64,000 bases of DNA from Deroplatys truncata (lineage: Eukaryota; Arthropoda; Insecta; Mantodea; Mantidae). Location of the stretch: assembly GCA_030765065.1 (NCBI GenBank), contig CM060984.1, forward strand, positions 99,801,488 through 99,865,487, read 5' to 3'. The translations under genes were made by a program, and so were the position numbers. Each line of letters opens with the position of its first letter. Within the stretch, counting starts at the first letter, position 1. The notes below the pieces were generated by a model. That model was not told the DNA's origin. It did no database searches and worked only from the letters and a program-made list of their open reading frames with translations. This document shows, in pieces, positions 10,993 to 21,206 of this stretch.

Positions 10993-11848
10993 ATTCTAAT
11001 TACGTTCTCTACTAGGTATAGAAGTATTGCATTCCACCCAAAAATTCGATACCGAAATTTCGCCGAAAATACATGTTTTGGGGCCCCTGAATACAAAAGA
11101 ACACTTTTAGAAAAATATCCGTGTATGTGTCTGTGAACAGCATAACACAAAAACGAAAAGTCGGATAAATACCAAACTTGGTATTTAGGTTCATTGTCTT
11201 TCAAAGATGCGACACGACGGTTTTCAAGAAAATCCCCCACTCCAGACTACCCTTTACATGGAAAATGTTTCGAAAATTTTTATTTTCTCAAAAATGGTTC
11301 TAACAATTTTGATAAAAACGTCATGTTTAAGATATCTCCATAGCAAATGAAATGTATTTCTTGAGTTTTTTGGGAATGTCCCCAAAAGTCCTCTTCTTTC
11401 TGAATGGCTTTTGCATAACTGATAAATCGTAAGACATAGACAAAGTTTTTCTACACAAAAAATATAGAGCTTATTAAAACACACAAATTATGTCATATGA
11501 TTTTTTTTATTATTTTTTTGTGGAGTGAACCATTTCCGATATATTCCTTGTTATTTATTTGAATTTTTCAATACTATACTTTTTCTCAAATGGGAATTCA
11601 TTATCAGTTTTTTTAAATGTCCTGGACATACAAAGACGATGGAATACTCCACGTAGCAACCAGCTCTTAAAATATTTGACTATCGCTTAAAGCCTACCTT
11701 ATTCCCCTTGCACTTACAAGAAAATTAGCAACAAGATAATTTATGCAAATGTTTATATCGATTAACATGAAGTAGATAGAGAATAAGAGTTTGCATAAAT
11801 AGTTTTTACAAGAGTAGAAAAGGTCATGTGAGTTTAACACATCAGACT
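10993..11848 (-). mobile_element. TCTGATG-family element, minus strand, diverged
   Basis: The 3' terminus is at left (ACGTTCTCTACTAGGTATAG) and the 5' terminus at right (AAAGGTCATGTGAGTTTAAC then ACATCAGA). The internal order matches other copies: CACCCAAAAATTCGATACCG, the GTGTCTGTGAACAGCAT block, CTTTACATGGAAAATG, and the block ending near 11690 in GACTATCGCTTAAAGCC. The CA-type microsatellite is very short in this copy, which suits an old insertion. Confidence 0.85.
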
Positions 11849-12259
11849 TTATTTAATATGCAGAAAGAAGAAAATCATATTAGAGTTTACGTGTTCCGAA
11901 GTCTTTCCAGATTTTTCATTGTATACGTTTTATAATTCTTTGAAATTGTAGAGATTTTTCAATATTTCCATGCATGGTGCTTACAAACTTTATATTTTAT
12001 ATGAATTTAGTAGAGAAATTGTTATATAATAACCGACAAGTTTAGATTGACGGAGGAGTAATTTTAAGAAGTCACAAAACCTGAGGCGTTAATGAGGAAG
12101 TGCAATATTAGCATTAGTAATTCTAATTCCTGGCTTTGACACTTTTCCCTCCATCAGATCAAACCCACTTTTACAAACAAACCCACAATTACTAATATTA
12201 TACGTCAGATGTGCTCTAATAAGTGTATGTAAAATATGTAAACATCACACATGAAAAAC
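11849..12259. other. AT-rich spacer, nothing recognised
   Basis: No gene or element end seen. Part of it (ATTTTTCATTGTATACG, GACGGAGGAGTAATTTTAAG) resembles 27400-27600, suggesting an unassigned old repeat shared by the two places. Confidence 0.35.
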
Positions 12260-13115
12260 TCTGTTGTGTCACATTCACATGACTTTATCTACCTCTATCG
12301 TTTATTAGTAGGTATAAAATATTCTTACCAAAGCTTATGTTTCTATTATCTTAACTTTCATTCACATAAACCTTTGCAGAAATAGCTACATTACACATTT
12401 ATTTATAGATACAAAGAGAACAGCGACAGTCAAATGATTAAGAACTGGACGCTATGTGCTGGCCTTAAAATTCGATGCTCTTTCCATGAAATCGCCAGAA
12501 GCAGCTGAAAACCGACAGGACTTTAAAAGAATGACAGTTTTGAACAATTCGAACCATTATTAACGGATATCTCAGAAATGGCTTATGCCACAAAAATTAT
12601 TCGTAATAAATTGTTTTTTTTGTAAAGATATCCACATTTTTTGTGTAGTACTTTTCGTCTATCGCTTAACTTTACCAGTTATGCAAGATTATACAAAATT
12701 CCTTCCGGATGAAGAAGACTTCACAGTCTATTCCCAGAAAATTCAAGATATACGTTTAATTTGTCACGTAAATATCCTTAATATATGATATTTTAATCAA
12801 AATTGTTAGAGCCAGTTTTTATAAAATCAAAAGCTTCGAAAAATGTTGCATGTAAAGGGTAGTTTGGGGTGGAAAGATTTTCCTGAAAGCTTTCGTGTCG
12901 CATCTTTGAAATACTGAACTTAAATACCCACAAGTTTGGTACTTTTCCGACTTTTCGTTTTTGAGTTATGTCGTTCACAAACACACGGACCTTTTTCTAA
13001 AAATGCTTTCGGGGGTGAGGGGGTTAAGGGGTCTGAAACCATAATTTTCGGTAAAATCTCTACGTCCAATGTTTCAGTGAAATACAATACTTACTATACT
13101 AGTAGAGAAAGTAAA
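12260..13115 (+). mobile_element. TCTGATG-family element, plus strand, old subfamily
   Basis: It starts TCTGTTGTGTCACATTCACA after an A-run and ends AGTAGAGAAAGTAAAA. It belongs to a diverged subgroup, with TTTATTAGTAGGTATAAA and CATAAACCTTTGCAGAAATA near the 5' end, also seen at 18690 and 35042. The microsatellite is almost absent. Confidence 0.85.
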
Positions 13116-13679
13116 AGTTGAAAAAGTGGCGTAGTTTTGAATTAATTAGTAAAACTAATACAATGAAAAAAATCTTGAAAGGCGTCAAAACATGTCAACT
13201 ATAATATCGTTTGTTCTATCTGTGTGCTGGGAATGAGATTTTGCTCTATGTTAATTTGCCTGCTAGATTTATTTTTAAGTGGAGACGAGTATTTACTGGA
13301 GTCGCTCTCATGTGGGCTCGAGCAAAATGTTCCAGACACGATCTAATGAGATATTGACAAGTTAACTAGCTAATGTAGCTCATGGATTCGTCAGGCAGAA
13401 AACATAGCATTCCAGATTTTCGCGATGTTTCCTCCAGTTGTAGTGGTAACTGGACGTCCTGAACGTCATCATAAAAACGCAGCATTTAAACTCCGCAGCC
13501 ATTTTCTTCACTACAGAAAATTATGACGAAGAATCTTCCAAAGTGGAATGAAGTTCCATTATGCTTCAGTTGGCGTTAAACTTTTAAATACGAAGTATTG
13601 AGTCACTATACGACGTGACATTCGATTTTATCAGTTTTCGGACAAGGCCTCAACACATGTAGTGTGCAACACTGTAACA
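13116..13679. other. Non-coding spacer, nothing recognised
   Basis: No ORF of interest and no repeat boundary seen. It separates a TCTGATG-family copy from a SINE. Confidence 0.3.
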
Positions 13680-14070
13680 ACCATCGAGCGAGATGACTTT
13701 GCGGTAAATTGTGAGACTGGCATTCGTGATGTCCCGGGTTCGATTTCCATCGAGCCGATCACTCTAATCTTGAGTTTCTCGTGGTTTCCCGGTGTCGCTA
13801 AGCAAACTGTCATGGCACTTGGGGGTGGCTCGGGACTTAGGCACAGCTGACCGGCATCAGAATTGACACCGTGTTGGAATCGATGTTGCGCTAGCGCACA
13901 TCATCGTCCGGATCTGGTCACCTTTCGGGTCTCCCCTTCATCCTTTCCTCCCAGGGGTCACGTTAAAAGCAAAAATGACAGACTGTGGCCTACTTGCGGT
14001 GCAATGCTCAAGTTATTGGACGCCTGCTCCCAACTCTTATCAACCAAGCTAATGGAAGTGCATGTATGAA
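13680..14070 (+). mobile_element. SINE-A (tRNA-headed), plus strand
   Basis: The head has a tRNA-like pol III promoter: an A-box-like GAGCGAGATGACTTTGCGG and a B box GGGTTCGATTTCC near 13737. The body contains TTTCTCGTGGTTTCCCGG and then a block shared with 31165-31260, 59265-59340 and, reversed, 17476-17520 (CCGGATCTGGTCACCTTTCG and CCCAGGGGTCACGTTAAAAG). These elements move with LINE enzymes and encode no protein. Confidence 0.75.
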
Positions 14071-14340
14071 ATGGTACGCTGCGCCATCTAAAGATCACAC
14101 TAGAGAACTACCCATGCTATTTGTTACTACCACCATCTCTGTTTCAGTACGAGAACTTTCTCTTCTGTATTTAAATAGGAGAAACATTTATAATAAATAA
14201 CAATTATTTAAAACAATAACAATTTGTTTTCTACATAAACATATCCACTACCGGCATTGTACTAAAACTAGTAAATGGTCAAACTTTTAGCAAATTATTA
14301 AGGGTGCATGTTAAAACCCTAAAAAGCGATATCTAAAAGT

Positions 14341-14470
14341 CTCTGCGGTCGAGTAGTTTGGCTTCCGAACTCAGAGGGCGGGTTCGATTCCCGGCTGGGA
14401 TGAGGAATTCATGCCCGCTCTCCCACAGAGTCTGGAAGTATGAATGTGTGAGTGAATGTGCATGTATGTT
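14341..14470 (+). mobile_element. Short tRNA-headed SINE (SINE-D), plus strand
   Basis: A tRNA-like head (GCGGTCGAGTAGTTTGGCTT, B box GGTTCGATTCC at about 14381) is followed by a body with AGAGTCTGGAAGTATGAATG, which recurs at 57407-57425 in a second copy. It ends just before a TCTGATG-family terminus. Confidence 0.65.
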
Positions 14471-14484
14471 TAACAGTAAACAAA

Positions 14485-15118
14485 TCTTATGTTACATTCA
14501 CATGACTTTCTCTACCTTCTATCTTTCATTAGTAGCTATACAAACTATTCTTACCAAAACTTATTACTTTCTCTACTACGTATAGTAAGTAGGAAAAGTA
14601 TTGTATTGCACCCAAAAATTCGATACCGAGATTTCACCCCCTGAATAAATAAAAAACATGTTTAGAAAAAGGTCCTTGTGTGTCTGTGTGGATGTGTGTG
14701 TCTGTGAACAGCATAACTCAAAAACGAAAATTCGGATAAATACCAAACTTGGTATTTAGGTTCAGTAGTATCTTTCAAAGATGCGACACAAATATTTTCA
14801 AGAAAATCCCCCTAGCCCAGACTACCCTTTACATGGAACATTTTTGGAAAGGTTTGAAATGTATATCCAGAATTGGGAGTGGGGGATTTTCTTGAGAACA
14901 TTTGTACCGCAGCTTTGGAGGGTACTGAATTAAATACCAAGTTTGTATTTATCCGACTTGTCCCTTTTGAGTTATGCTGTTCACAGACAAACACACGACA
15001 TACATGCGGACCTTCATCTAAAAATGTCTCAAAACGTGTATTTCCGATGAAATCTTGGTATATCGAATTTTTGGGTGGAACGTAATACCTTCTCTACCTA
15101 TATGTACTTGGTACAGAA
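14485..15118. mobile_element. TCTGATG-family fold-back composite
   Basis: The 5' terminus, plus strand, lies at 14485-14560 (TCTTATGTTACATTCACATG). At 14564 it runs into the reversed 3' half of a copy (ACTTTCTCTACTACGTATAG) that reads to about 14852, and then turns into a plus-oriented 3' half that ends near 15118. The two 3' halves face each other and could pair as a hairpin of about 250 bp per arm. Confidence 0.7.
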
Positions 15119-16013
15119 AGTAAAAATCTGATAAAACCAACGTAAAGAATACCTGCAGTTCAGCGAGCAATAACATCATCAGTTGCTTCTCCAGTCAAAG
15201 CCCCTGATAAGACCAAAAATGTTAAAGGGGTCTTACAAATAAAACATTATAAAATAAAGTTGCATTTTACTCTTGCCTACATGATGTATGAATGTTTCTC
15301 CAGCGTTTCATTAGTCCTTTCCATTTTACCTATTTTATAAAAACTCTCATTTGCATTTGTCTATTTCTACCAAACTATTTGTAACACGCTCGAACGTGTT
15401 TGTAAGTTTTCTAAGATATATTTTCGTACAAATTTTGGAAGGAATTCTCTCCTCTGCGCTTCTTCTCTTATAGGTCTAATAATTCATAAACTGAATAACG
15501 ATTCATATCGATTCGTTTACACCGCTGCAACTTCTTCCGGAAGTTTAAATTGGATTCCATAGTTATGCAAACCTGGAGAAATGGCTGTATCGATTTAATT
15601 AATAATTTGCTGATGACAACTTACTACGCAAGGGAGCGCGTAAATCTGTGACATATCACTGCTAAGTTAGAAACATTCCAGTCCAAACTTGAATAATGTT
15701 CATATTTGTGGATACATTACAGCGAACCACGAAAGGATTAATCCCATGCACGTAACTGTTGTATATTATACTGGTGTATAAAATCTGTAAAGTCAAGATC
15801 TAAACAATAAAAGCTATAAGCATATGGCCTGCAAAATGAAAATCTTCAAGACAATTTAATAATAATCCCATTATCATCATCATCATCCTTTATCTTCTGT
15901 ACACCTACACACATACTTGTGTACAAAGCAATAAAGCTTTATGGAGTACACATATAAATGACTAAATCCCTAGCGCTTAAAATATAGATAAAGATAACTT
16001 TTAACTGCAAATA
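15119..16013. other. AT-rich non-coding stretch, nothing recognised
   Basis: No ORF, repeat or RNA gene was recognised. A short CATCATCATCATC run lies near 15875. Confidence 0.3.
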
Positions 16014-17387
16014 CAGGTGTATCTTTATTGGTGTCATATATTTGGGGCACATGTTCCTGACATCAAAACAGTAAGAAAAGTTCATATGTACACGGGTCTG
16101 AAAATCAACCGTTTCGTTGTTATAGGTAACATTTTATATATATTCCATGAGTGAACAGACGAATATGACTACACGTATGGCCGTGCAGACGGCAATGCAG
16201 CACGAGCACGCGAACGTTATACTGAAAGGTAGCCTGACAGGCCGTTACCTTGTGCAAGAACATTCGCACGAAATCACCAACGCTTGAGAGAGAAAGGCGC
16301 ATTTGAGAGGAGTACTAGGGATGTTGGGAGACCAAGAGCGGTACGAGGCATTCAGCTTGAAGAACGAGTTCTTCGTGCTGTGGATGCAGACCCATCACAA
16401 AGCACAAGACGTATGGCTGTAAGGGAAAGAGTTAGTCATATGACTATCTGGAGAATTCTGCATGAAAATCTTCTGTACCCGTATCACCTTCAACGTGTGC
16501 AAGGCTTAAATGAGGCGGACTTTGAGCCAAGAAGACGTTTCTGTAAACGCATGTTACAGCAGTGTGCTGTGTTCATTAATTTCCTGGCCTGTATCTTATT
16601 CACGGAAGAAGCTGATTTTACTCGCGACGACATCTTCAATTTTCATAACACTCATAACTGGGCATTTGAAAGTCCTAATGAAGTACGACAGGACAACTAT
16701 CAACAGAGGTTCTCTCTCCACGTTTGGGGTGGAATCATTCATGATCACCTTATTGGTCCATACTTCTTCCCTCCCCGTCTGAATGGACATCTCTATCTCC
16801 AGTTTCTCAGAAATGAGTTGCATCACTTAACTGATTATGTGCCTCTGGACATCATCCAACAAATGTGGTTTTTACACGATGGTGCTCCAGCTCATTTCAG
16901 TATGATAGCTCGTAAGTTTTTGAATGATTGATTTCCGCAAAGATGGATTGGCCAAGGGGGACCCATTGCATGGCCTGCTCGATCGCCTGATTTGAATCCA
17001 ATGGATTTCTTCGTCTGGGGACTTTGAATTTTCTAACGAACTCGGTGCATATGTTAACCATGTTGGCCGTTCAGACCCTTTCAATTTATACAGTATCCCG
17101 TTGTGCACCTGATGTTAACATTTTGAGAGGACGTATCTAAATTGGATTTGACCAAATACAAAACACACCAGGAATTTTCAACAGAGTACGCCAGAGCATG
17201 GAACGCAGGCTTACTGCATGCATCAAAGCAAGAGGAAGCCACTTCGAGCAATTTTTGCAACTTTCGATTTTGTGTTGTAACTCTGATATAAATGATTTTC
17301 AGACCAATGTTCATATGAACTATTGTTATTGTTTTGATATCAAGAGCACGTCCCCCATATATATGACACCAATAAAGATACAACTTG
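16014..17387 (+). mobile_element. rosa/DD41D-like Tc1/mariner-superfamily element, inactive
   Basis: The terminal inverted repeats are clear. TGTATCTTTATTGGTGTCAT at 16018 is repeated in reverse as ATGACACCAATAAAGATACA ending at 17382, and similarity continues through GGGG to about 36 bp. TA dinucleotides at 16012-16013 and 17388-17389 fit TA target duplication, with one indel near the tips. The 1374-bp unit carries one plus-strand transposase pseudogene. It shares a transposase family, but not its end sequences, with the element at 8615-10022. Confidence 0.9.
16144..17255 (+). pseudogene. rosa/DD41D-like transposase pseudogene
   Basis: The N-terminal helix-turn-helix region is readable from about 16160 in a shifted frame (YGRADGNAARARERYTER). 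From 16284 a 215-codon open stretch includes FERSTRDVGRPR, MTIWRILHE, YPYHLQRVQGLNEADFEPRR, the first acidic motif with a changed residue (LFTEEADF where FTDEA is usual), HVWGGIIHDHLIGPYFF, and the second acidic motif HDGAPAHF. After a TGA at 16929 the same frame continues with AWPARSPDLNPMDFFVWG, holding the third acidic residue. Forty-one codons separate the second and third acidic positions, which is the DD41D spacing. The tail reads RQSMERRLTACIKARGSHFE near 17190-17250. A changed first catalytic residue, one stop and later frameshifts make it inactive. Confidence 0.88.
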
Positions 17388-17424
17388 TATATTCCAGTAC
17401 GTACGGCAAAGGTAAAGCTACGTA

Positions 17425-18246
17425 TCACAGAGGGGCTCCCGGAACCGGGCAGAGCACAGCGAGTGGGTCGTAACGGCCCTGGGAGGGAAGCATGGGAGGA
17501 GAGAACCAGATCAGGATGCCATTGCCGCAAGCATGGACAGGGTCCTTAACGTTTACAGGTAAAACGCATCCGACTACGCCCGGTTTCTGCCCACAAGCCA
17601 TCAACCTCCAGGGACCCGGAGCGCAGCCCAATTGGAGGAGAGATCTAACTGAGCGCGACTGCAGCGACGCCAGGGAACAAACCTTTACAGAGTGCAACCC
17701 ACCGCTCGGCCGCAACCTGCCGAACATCGTCGCCTGGTCCTACAGTCCTGAAACAGATGACAACGAAGATGATAAAACAATTAAATTGTGTTTTATTTTA
17801 ACTACTGTGGTCCTTAGCGTCCCATTCTATATTGGGCGTGAAAGACCGATAATTTTGCTCAGAGGCCTCTTCATCAAGTTTGAGGTTCTTTTACGTGCCG
17901 TAAATTTTCAACACGGAACCACCGGCTTTGCTTCCCTTCCGAAGGAAGCCATGCTTAAGCCCGAAAAAATCCATCGCCCTTCGCCGGGTTTAACCCGCGA
18001 CCTCGGGAACTGGACTTGGGAGTATGGTAACCACTACACCACGGAGGACGACAAGGAAGATGCTGGGTACAGGAAATGAGAGGGAGGAGAGTCGGTGTAA
18101 AACATGAACCACCCCAGCATTCACCTGTCGACCCGGGAAAACCGCAAAAAAAACCATGGGGCAGAGTATGCGGTCGCCGGGGTTTGATCCCAGGACATAC
18201 CGAATGTAGGCCACAGACGCTGCCGCCTGAGCCATCGCGCTCGGTA
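17425..18246 (-). mobile_element. SINE-A, minus strand, split by a SINE-B insertion
   Basis: Reading right to left, the tRNA-like head (GCGCGATGGCTCAGGCGGCA, B box GGGATCAAACCCC) is at 18246-18180. Then follow CGGTTTTCCCGGGTCGACAG and TGAATGCTGGGGTGGTTCAT. After the inserted SINE-B the body resumes at 17758 with CAGGACTGTAGGACCAGGCG and runs to the pol-III-independent 3' part near 17425. The order is identical to the plus-strand copy at 58913-59405. Confidence 0.82.
17771..18049 (-). mobile_element. SINE-B (tRNA-Val-like head) inserted in SINE-A
   Basis: The head on the minus strand reads TCCGTGGTGTAGTGGTTACC, very like the A-box half of tRNA-Val, with B-box-like GCGGGTTAAACCCG. The body contains GGAAGGGAAGCAAAGCCGG, GGCACGTAAAAGAACCTC, GGCCTCTGAGCAAAATT and TTTCACGCCCAATATAGAA. 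The flanks GACAACGAAGAT (17759-17770) and GACAAGGAAGAT (18050-18061) are a 12-bp target duplication with one mismatch, so the insertion is later than the host SINE-A. Confidence 0.85.
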
Positions 18247-18689
18247 TTTTTGTACATTACAGCTAATTTATTTTTATACCCTTTCTACCAATTATTCATA
18301 TTAATGTATATTATTCTAGCTATTTCCTGTTGACCATGATAATATGGGTCGGAAATTGTTGCAATGAGATAATAGTATGATGATACACATTCTGTAGGTT
18401 GCTAGAGACAAGATTCATCCGTTAATCATGATTATATGCTAACAGGGAATAGGTACACTTTGCATGCGCTCTGGAGAACAAAAACAACCATTTGGCATTT
18501 CAGAATATGCTGCTTAAAAGGTTATGAGGATTCAAAGTAACAAAAGTTAATTTTTCGGAAACAATTAAGCCACAAAAAGGTTATTTTACATAAATTGTGT
18601 ATTTTGTCGGCACATGCCCTTCTATCTCCAGAAGTAAGCTTTTATCTGACTTTTAACGTTTCACAGATGTGTAAAACTCGATAAAAAAA
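18247..18689. other. Non-coding spacer, nothing recognised
   Basis: AT-rich sequence between a SINE head and a TCTGATG-family 5' end. No ORF or repeat boundary seen. Confidence 0.3.
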
Positions 18690-19546
18690 TCTGATATGAC
18701 ACATTCACATGAGGTTTTCTATCCTCTATCTTTATTAGTGGGTATACAAACTATTCTTACTAAAGCTTATTTTTCTACCTACTACATTTAATCCAAATAA
18801 ACCTTTGCAAATATAGCTGCATTACACAGTTCGTTATAAGTACAAAGAGAACAGCAATAGTCGAATGTTTAAGAGCTGGACGCCATATGCTGGCCTTAAA
18901 CTCCCATACTGTTTTCATGGAATCGGGAAAAGCAACTGAAGATCTATGGGATTTTAAAAGAATGACAAGCAGTAAACAATTGAGCCTTTATTAACGTATA
19001 TCTCAGAAGCGGCTCATACCTCAAAAGTTCTATTTAAAATAAATTGTATGTTTTAAAGAGATCTAAATTTTTTGTGTGGTACGTTTTCGACTATCGCTTA
19101 AGATTTACAAGTCATACAAGATTATACAAAATTCCCTCCGAATGAAGATGACTTCCTAGGCTATTCTCAGAAAATTCAAGAAATGCATTTTATTTGTCAT
19201 GTCTTTCAAGTTATTTTTCATATATGCTATTTTAACCAAAATCGTTAGTCATTTTTTATTAAATCCAAATTTTCTTAAAACGTTTCATATAAAGAGTAGT
19301 TGGGGGGAAGGAGATTTTCTTGAAAATCTTCATGTCGCATCCTTGGAAGATTGGTGCTAAACTCAAATACCAAATTTGGAATTTATCCGACCCCTCGTTT
19401 TTGAGTTATGCTGTTCATAGATAGATACACAGACACACACACGAACGTGTTTCCAAAATTCTTTATTTTGATTCAGGGACCTCAAAACAGGTATTTCCGG
19501 AGATATCTCGGTATCTCGGTACTTACTATACGTAGTAGAGAAAGTA
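18690..19546 (+). mobile_element. TCTGATG-family element, plus strand, old subfamily
   Basis: It starts TCTGATATGACACATTCACA after a run of seven A and ends TACTTACTATACGTAGTAGA then GAAAGTAATAA. The interior follows the order of 12260-13115, and the microsatellite is short (ACACAGACACACACACG). Confidence 0.88.
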
Positions 19547-19856
19547 ATAAAGAGAACATCAAAAAATATTTGCAGAACATTCCCGATATATGAGTACATC
19601 CTTAATTATAATCCCAACATTTGAAAACATATATTTTAATAAACGTATTTACAGATTTTTTGAGATAATAAAAGATAACGAGCATTCTCCCAAGTAAATG
19701 GGTGTCTGCAGTAGCGAATTCTATAAAAATATTCGCCTTGCAGCTTTAAAAGGCATGTGATTGAAGTATGAGGTTTGGTAATTATCAGATTGTTTATTAT
19801 GACTTGTGTTGTTATGGGCTGAATTATAGACGGGCGAGTAGAACTTTTAGTAAAAA
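19547..19856. other. Spacer with a very diverged TCTGATG-family fragment
   Basis: About 19660-19800 can be matched weakly to the element interior (AAAATATTCGCCTTGCAGCT for the usual AAAACCTTCGTGTCGCATCT). Otherwise nothing was recognised. Confidence 0.35.
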
Positions 19857-21206
19857 TCTGATGTGTTACACTCACATGATTCAACTCTTGTACAAACTAT
19901 TTTTACAAACGCTTATTCTCCATATGCTTCATGTTATCGAGATGTTAATCTTATTGCTAATTTTCTTGTAGATGCAAGGGGAATTGATAGGCTTTAAGCT
20001 ATAGTCAAATATTTTAAGAGCTGGTTGCTATGTGGAGTATTCCATTCTCTTTGCATTACTAGAACAAAAAAAATGAATAACGAATTTGAGAAAAAGTATA
20101 AGTATTAGAAAATTTAAGGGAATAACAAACAATATCTCGAAAATGGTTCACTCAACAAAAAATGTATATGACATAAATTGTGTATTTTAACGCGATCTAC
20201 ATTTTTTGTGTAGTAAAATTTTCTCTATCTCTTATGGTTTACCAGTTATGCAAAAGTCGTTCACGATGAAGAATACTTTTGGAGACATTTCTAGAAAATT
20301 CTAGATATACATTTCATTTGTCATGAAAATATCTTAAACATATGATATTTTAATAAAAATCGATAGAGCCATTTTTGAGAAAATTAAAATGTTCGAAAAA
20401 TGTTCCGTGTAAAGGGTAATCTGGGGTGGGGGGATTTTCTTGAAAACCTTCGTGTCGCATCTCTGGAAGATACTGAACCTAAATACCAAGTTTGGTGTTT
20501 ATGCGACTGTTCGTTTCTGAGTTATGCTGTTAATAGACACACAGACACACACACGGACATGTTTTCAAAAATGTTTTTACTTTCTCTACTACGTATAGTA
20601 AGTAGGGGAAGTATTGCATTCCACCCAAAAATTCGATACCGAGATTTCACCGGAAATACATGTTTTGAGACTCACTGAATCCAAAAAAAAGCATTTTTGG
20701 AAACATGTCCGTGTGTGTGTGTGTGTCTGTGTGTCTGTGTGTCTGTGAACAGCATAACTCAGAAACGAGTCGTATAAACACCAAACTTGGTATTTAGGTT
20801 CAGTATCTTCCAGAGATGCGACACGAAGGTTTTCAAGAAAATCCCCCCACCCCAGACTACCCTTTACATGGAACATTTTTCGAAAATTTTAATTTTCTCA
20901 AAAATGGCTCTAACGATTTTGATTAAAATATCATATGTTTAAGATATTGTCATGAGAAATGAAATGTATATCTCGAATTTTCTGGGAATGTCTCCAAAAG
21001 TATTCTTCATTGTGAACGACTTTTGCATAACTGGTAAACCATAAGAGATGGACAAAATTTTACTACACAAAAAATGTAGATCGCGTTAAAATACACAATT
21101 TATGTCATATACATTTCTCTAGTTGAGTGAACCGTTTTCGAGATATTGCTTGTTATTCCCTTAAATTTTCCAATACTTATACTTTTTCTCAAATTCGTTA
21201 TTCGTT

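Noticed and set aside
10998-15118. Classic MITE with terminal inverted repeats
   Set aside because: The shared 12-mer is about 22 bp inside one end and about 5-7 bp from the other, and no fixed-length target duplication was found.
17492-18079. ORF of 195 codons on the plus strand
   Set aside because: It runs across the junction between SINE-A and SINE-B and is therefore accidental.
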